Shown: positions 62,755-64,000 of the stretch, piece by piece
Numbering within the stretch: the stretch's first letter is position 1
How the letters are laid out: each line of letters begins with the position of its first letter
Origin: Nitrospira sp.
GTDB taxonomy: Bacteria > Nitrospirota > Nitrospiria > Nitrospirales > Nitrospiraceae
Assembly (NCBI GenBank): GCA_024760545.1
Contig: CP060501.1
Span: 2,021,501-2,085,500, forward strand
DNA length: 64,000 bases
Direction of reading: 5' to 3'
Notes under the pieces: model-generated
What the model saw: only the letters and a program-made list of their open reading frames with translations
Databases searched by the model: none
What the model was told of the DNA's origin: nothing
Made by a program: the position numbers and the translations under genes

Positions 62755-63375
62755 ATGGCAATGAAATATCTGGATCTGGCGATCACGGAGTCGGTACGCC
62801 GAGCACAGAAGTACTATTATGGCCATGCGGCCAGAATCGCCGATGCGCCGGACCGCGATCCACTCGGCGAAGCGGAGATCGAGTTCATTGCGGCAAGAGA
62901 CAGCTTCTACTTGGGCACCGTCAACGAAAACGGATGGCCCTATGTCCAGCATCGAGGAGGGCCGAAAGGATTTTTGCACGTTCTCAACCCGGCCACGCTG
63001 GTGTTCGCCGACTACCGGGGCAATCGACAACTCTTGAGCACGGGTAATCTATCGGTCAACAACCGCGTGTCGCTGTTCCTTATGGACTATAAAAATCGGG
63101 AGCGGCTTAAAATTTTCGGATATGCCCGCGTCGAAGATGCACGGTCGCATCCGGAACTCGTGTCGCAACTCTCGATCGTAACCTCGGTGCCGAATGTGGA
63201 GCGACTCGTGGTCATCGACGTCGTGTCGTTCGACTGGAACTGCTCGAAGTACATCACGCCCAGATATTCGGTAGAAGAAGTCGAAGAGCTTGCGGGCTCC
63301 CTCCGGGCACACATCGCCGCGTTGGAAACCGCTCTCCATGCGGCAAGAACGGGATCGGCGCTCCCTGCGGGATGA
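62755..63375 (+). CDS. Pyridoxamine 5'-phosphate oxidase-like FMN-binding protein
   Basis: 206 residues from ATG 62755 (GGAGG 8 nt upstream). Split-barrel flavin domain: DSFYLGTVNENGWPYVQHRGGPKGFLHVL and STGNLSVNNRVSLFLMDYKNRERLKIFGYARV (short parts), with the C-terminal WNCSKYITPRYS. Resembles pyridoxamine-phosphate-oxidase-family proteins that use FMN or F420/heme for stress-related oxidations. Follows the DsrE gene by 70 nt. Confidence 0.87.
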   Translation: MAMKYLDLAITESVRRAQKYYYGHAARIADAPDRDPLGEAEIEFIAARDSFYLGTVNENGWPYVQHRGGPKGFLHVLNPATLVFADYRGNRQLLSTGNLSVNNRVSLFLMDYKNRERLKIFGYARVEDARSHPELVSQLSIVTSVPNVERLVVIDVVSFDWNCSKYITPRYSVEEVEELAGSLRAHIAALETALHAARTGSALPAG

Positions 63376-63417
63376 ACATCGAGTTGTGAGTCTTGTTCCG
63401 CTTCCTCGACGAATCGC

Positions 63418-64000
63418 TTATGACAGCGACGAATCTCCGGGCGACTGTGCTGAATCGAAGCGCAAGCCGCTCGAGCCTTCGCCTCGTCCAGGCTGCTTCC
63501 GTCGCCCGATCCACAAATAAGTCGATCCATCGGTCCAGCGGGCATATTGGTACGTACGCGTGACCCGGACCCCTTCGCGGGGAACCTCTTCATCCTGCAG
63601 GAGCAGTTCTCGCCCCGGTTCAAGGATGCGTCCGAGTGGTTCCAGCAATCGACCCAGTTCTCCGGCTTCTATCTCCGGAATGACACCACGCTTGAGTCGA
63701 ATGGAATCGCCTGCCAGAACGGGGAGCAGCGGGATCCAATACTCCGGCACTGTCGTGCCCAGCCGATAGATCAGTGCGTCGACCTCCGCGCCCTCAACGG
63801 GAGAAGTTGGGTCCTCCTGCTCCTTCTGATGCTGAGCCTCTTGGTACGCTTCATACCGGTCGAGAGGGTCTCCTGCTTCACTTTCGACGATTCGCTCGAC
63901 TCCCCATGCGACATTGGCCATCTCGTCTCGCAGAAACAACACCTCCTCACAGGGCTGGCTGTGCAAGCTGGGGCCCAACACCGGGGGGAGAAAGAAAAGG
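63418..64000 (-). CDS. C-terminal part of a large conserved protein of unknown function, 5' end outside window
   Basis: The frame is open to the end of the window (PPVLGPSLHSQP upstream of the first in-window start codon), so about 190 residues of the C-terminus are visible. Recognisable segments: FLRDEMANVAWGVER, PEYWIPLLPV, and DEEVPREGVRVTRTYQYARWTDGSTYLWIGRRK (short parts), then a basic, Gly/Ser-rich tail. Proteins with this C-terminus occur in several bacterial phyla as long hypothetical proteins; I do not recognise a function. Confidence 0.75.
   Translation of the reverse strand, partial: LFFLPPVLGPSLHSQPCEEVLFLRDEMANVAWGVERIVESEAGDPLDRYEAYQEAQHQKEQEDPTSPVEGAEVDALIYRLGTTVPEYWIPLLPVLAGDSIRLKRGVIPEIEAGELGRLLEPLGRILEPGRELLLQDEEVPREGVRVTRTYQYARWTDGSTYLWIGRRKQPGRGEGSSGLRFDSAQSPGDSSLS

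Overview
The window is ordinary chromosomal DNA of a free-living Gram-negative-type bacterium with moderately high GC. It has signal peptides, lipoproteins and outer-membrane barrels, and dense genes with many 4-bp ATGA/GTGA overlaps. The gene mix resembles Nitrospira (Nitrospirota): an LL-diaminopimelate aminotransferase (DapL), a split F1-type ATP synthase cluster, HEAT-repeat proteins, larB/larC, a split ArgZ-type arginine enzyme pair, an Anbu operon and many unassigned secreted proteins. The genus is an inference from gene content; no rRNA or nitrite oxidoreductase gene lies in the window. I saw no rRNA, tRNA, CRISPR array, insertion sequence or prophage.

Layout. 1-4.3 kb: the end of a MazG-like gene, a zinc-ribbon PilZ protein, and a minus-strand run dapL-folK-panC with a class I amidotransferase upstream. 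4.4-13.7 kb: a cytoplasmic GH13 amylase, macro-domain protein, methyltransferase, membrane and lipoproteins, a BNR-repeat lipoprotein, an M15 peptidase and an AttH-type protein. 13.7-17.9 kb: LON-domain protein, ABC-2 exporter pair, SirB1-like protein and an MBL hydrolase. 17.9-25.3 kb: a giant SAM-cyclase-ATPase-TPR protein, a Usp-UbiB fusion kinase, a HEAT protein and a phosphoesterase. 25.4-28.6 kb: truD and the two-gene arginine module. 30.1-37.1 kb: gpsA-larB, then larC-cation exchanger-pdxA-small protein-rsmA. 37.1-39.0 kb: a ZorAB-like motor pair. 39.3-44.5 kb: small proteins, a response regulator-GGDEF protein, a beta-helix protein, a CpoB-like protein with a candidate sigma-54 promoter, and anmK-DUF2726. 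44.6-47.3 kb: a Znu-type metal importer. 47.4-50.3 kb: outer-membrane protein, GNAT, a small zinc ribbon and an RluD-type synthase. 50.6-53.8 kb: ATP-grasp, alpha-E and Anbu protease. 54.3-60.2 kb: a heme-binding DUF3365 protein, then atpHAGDC on the minus strand. 60.4-64 kb: a HEAT protein, a CGNR regulator divergent from DsrE and flavin-oxidoreductase-like genes, and the C-terminal part of a large conserved protein cut by the window end.

How the genes work together. Housekeeping functions are scattered: pantothenate, folate, lysine/peptidoglycan, B6, phospholipid, rRNA and tRNA modification, and ATP synthesis. Cyclic-nucleotide signalling appears three times (PilZ, GGDEF, class III cyclase). 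The most interesting modules are the split arginine dihydrolase/ornithine cyclodeaminase pair, the Usp-UbiB fusion, the ZorAB-like pair without effectors, the Anbu operon without its usual transglutaminase, and the CGNR/DsrE/flavin module with a near-consensus promoter and a possible operator.
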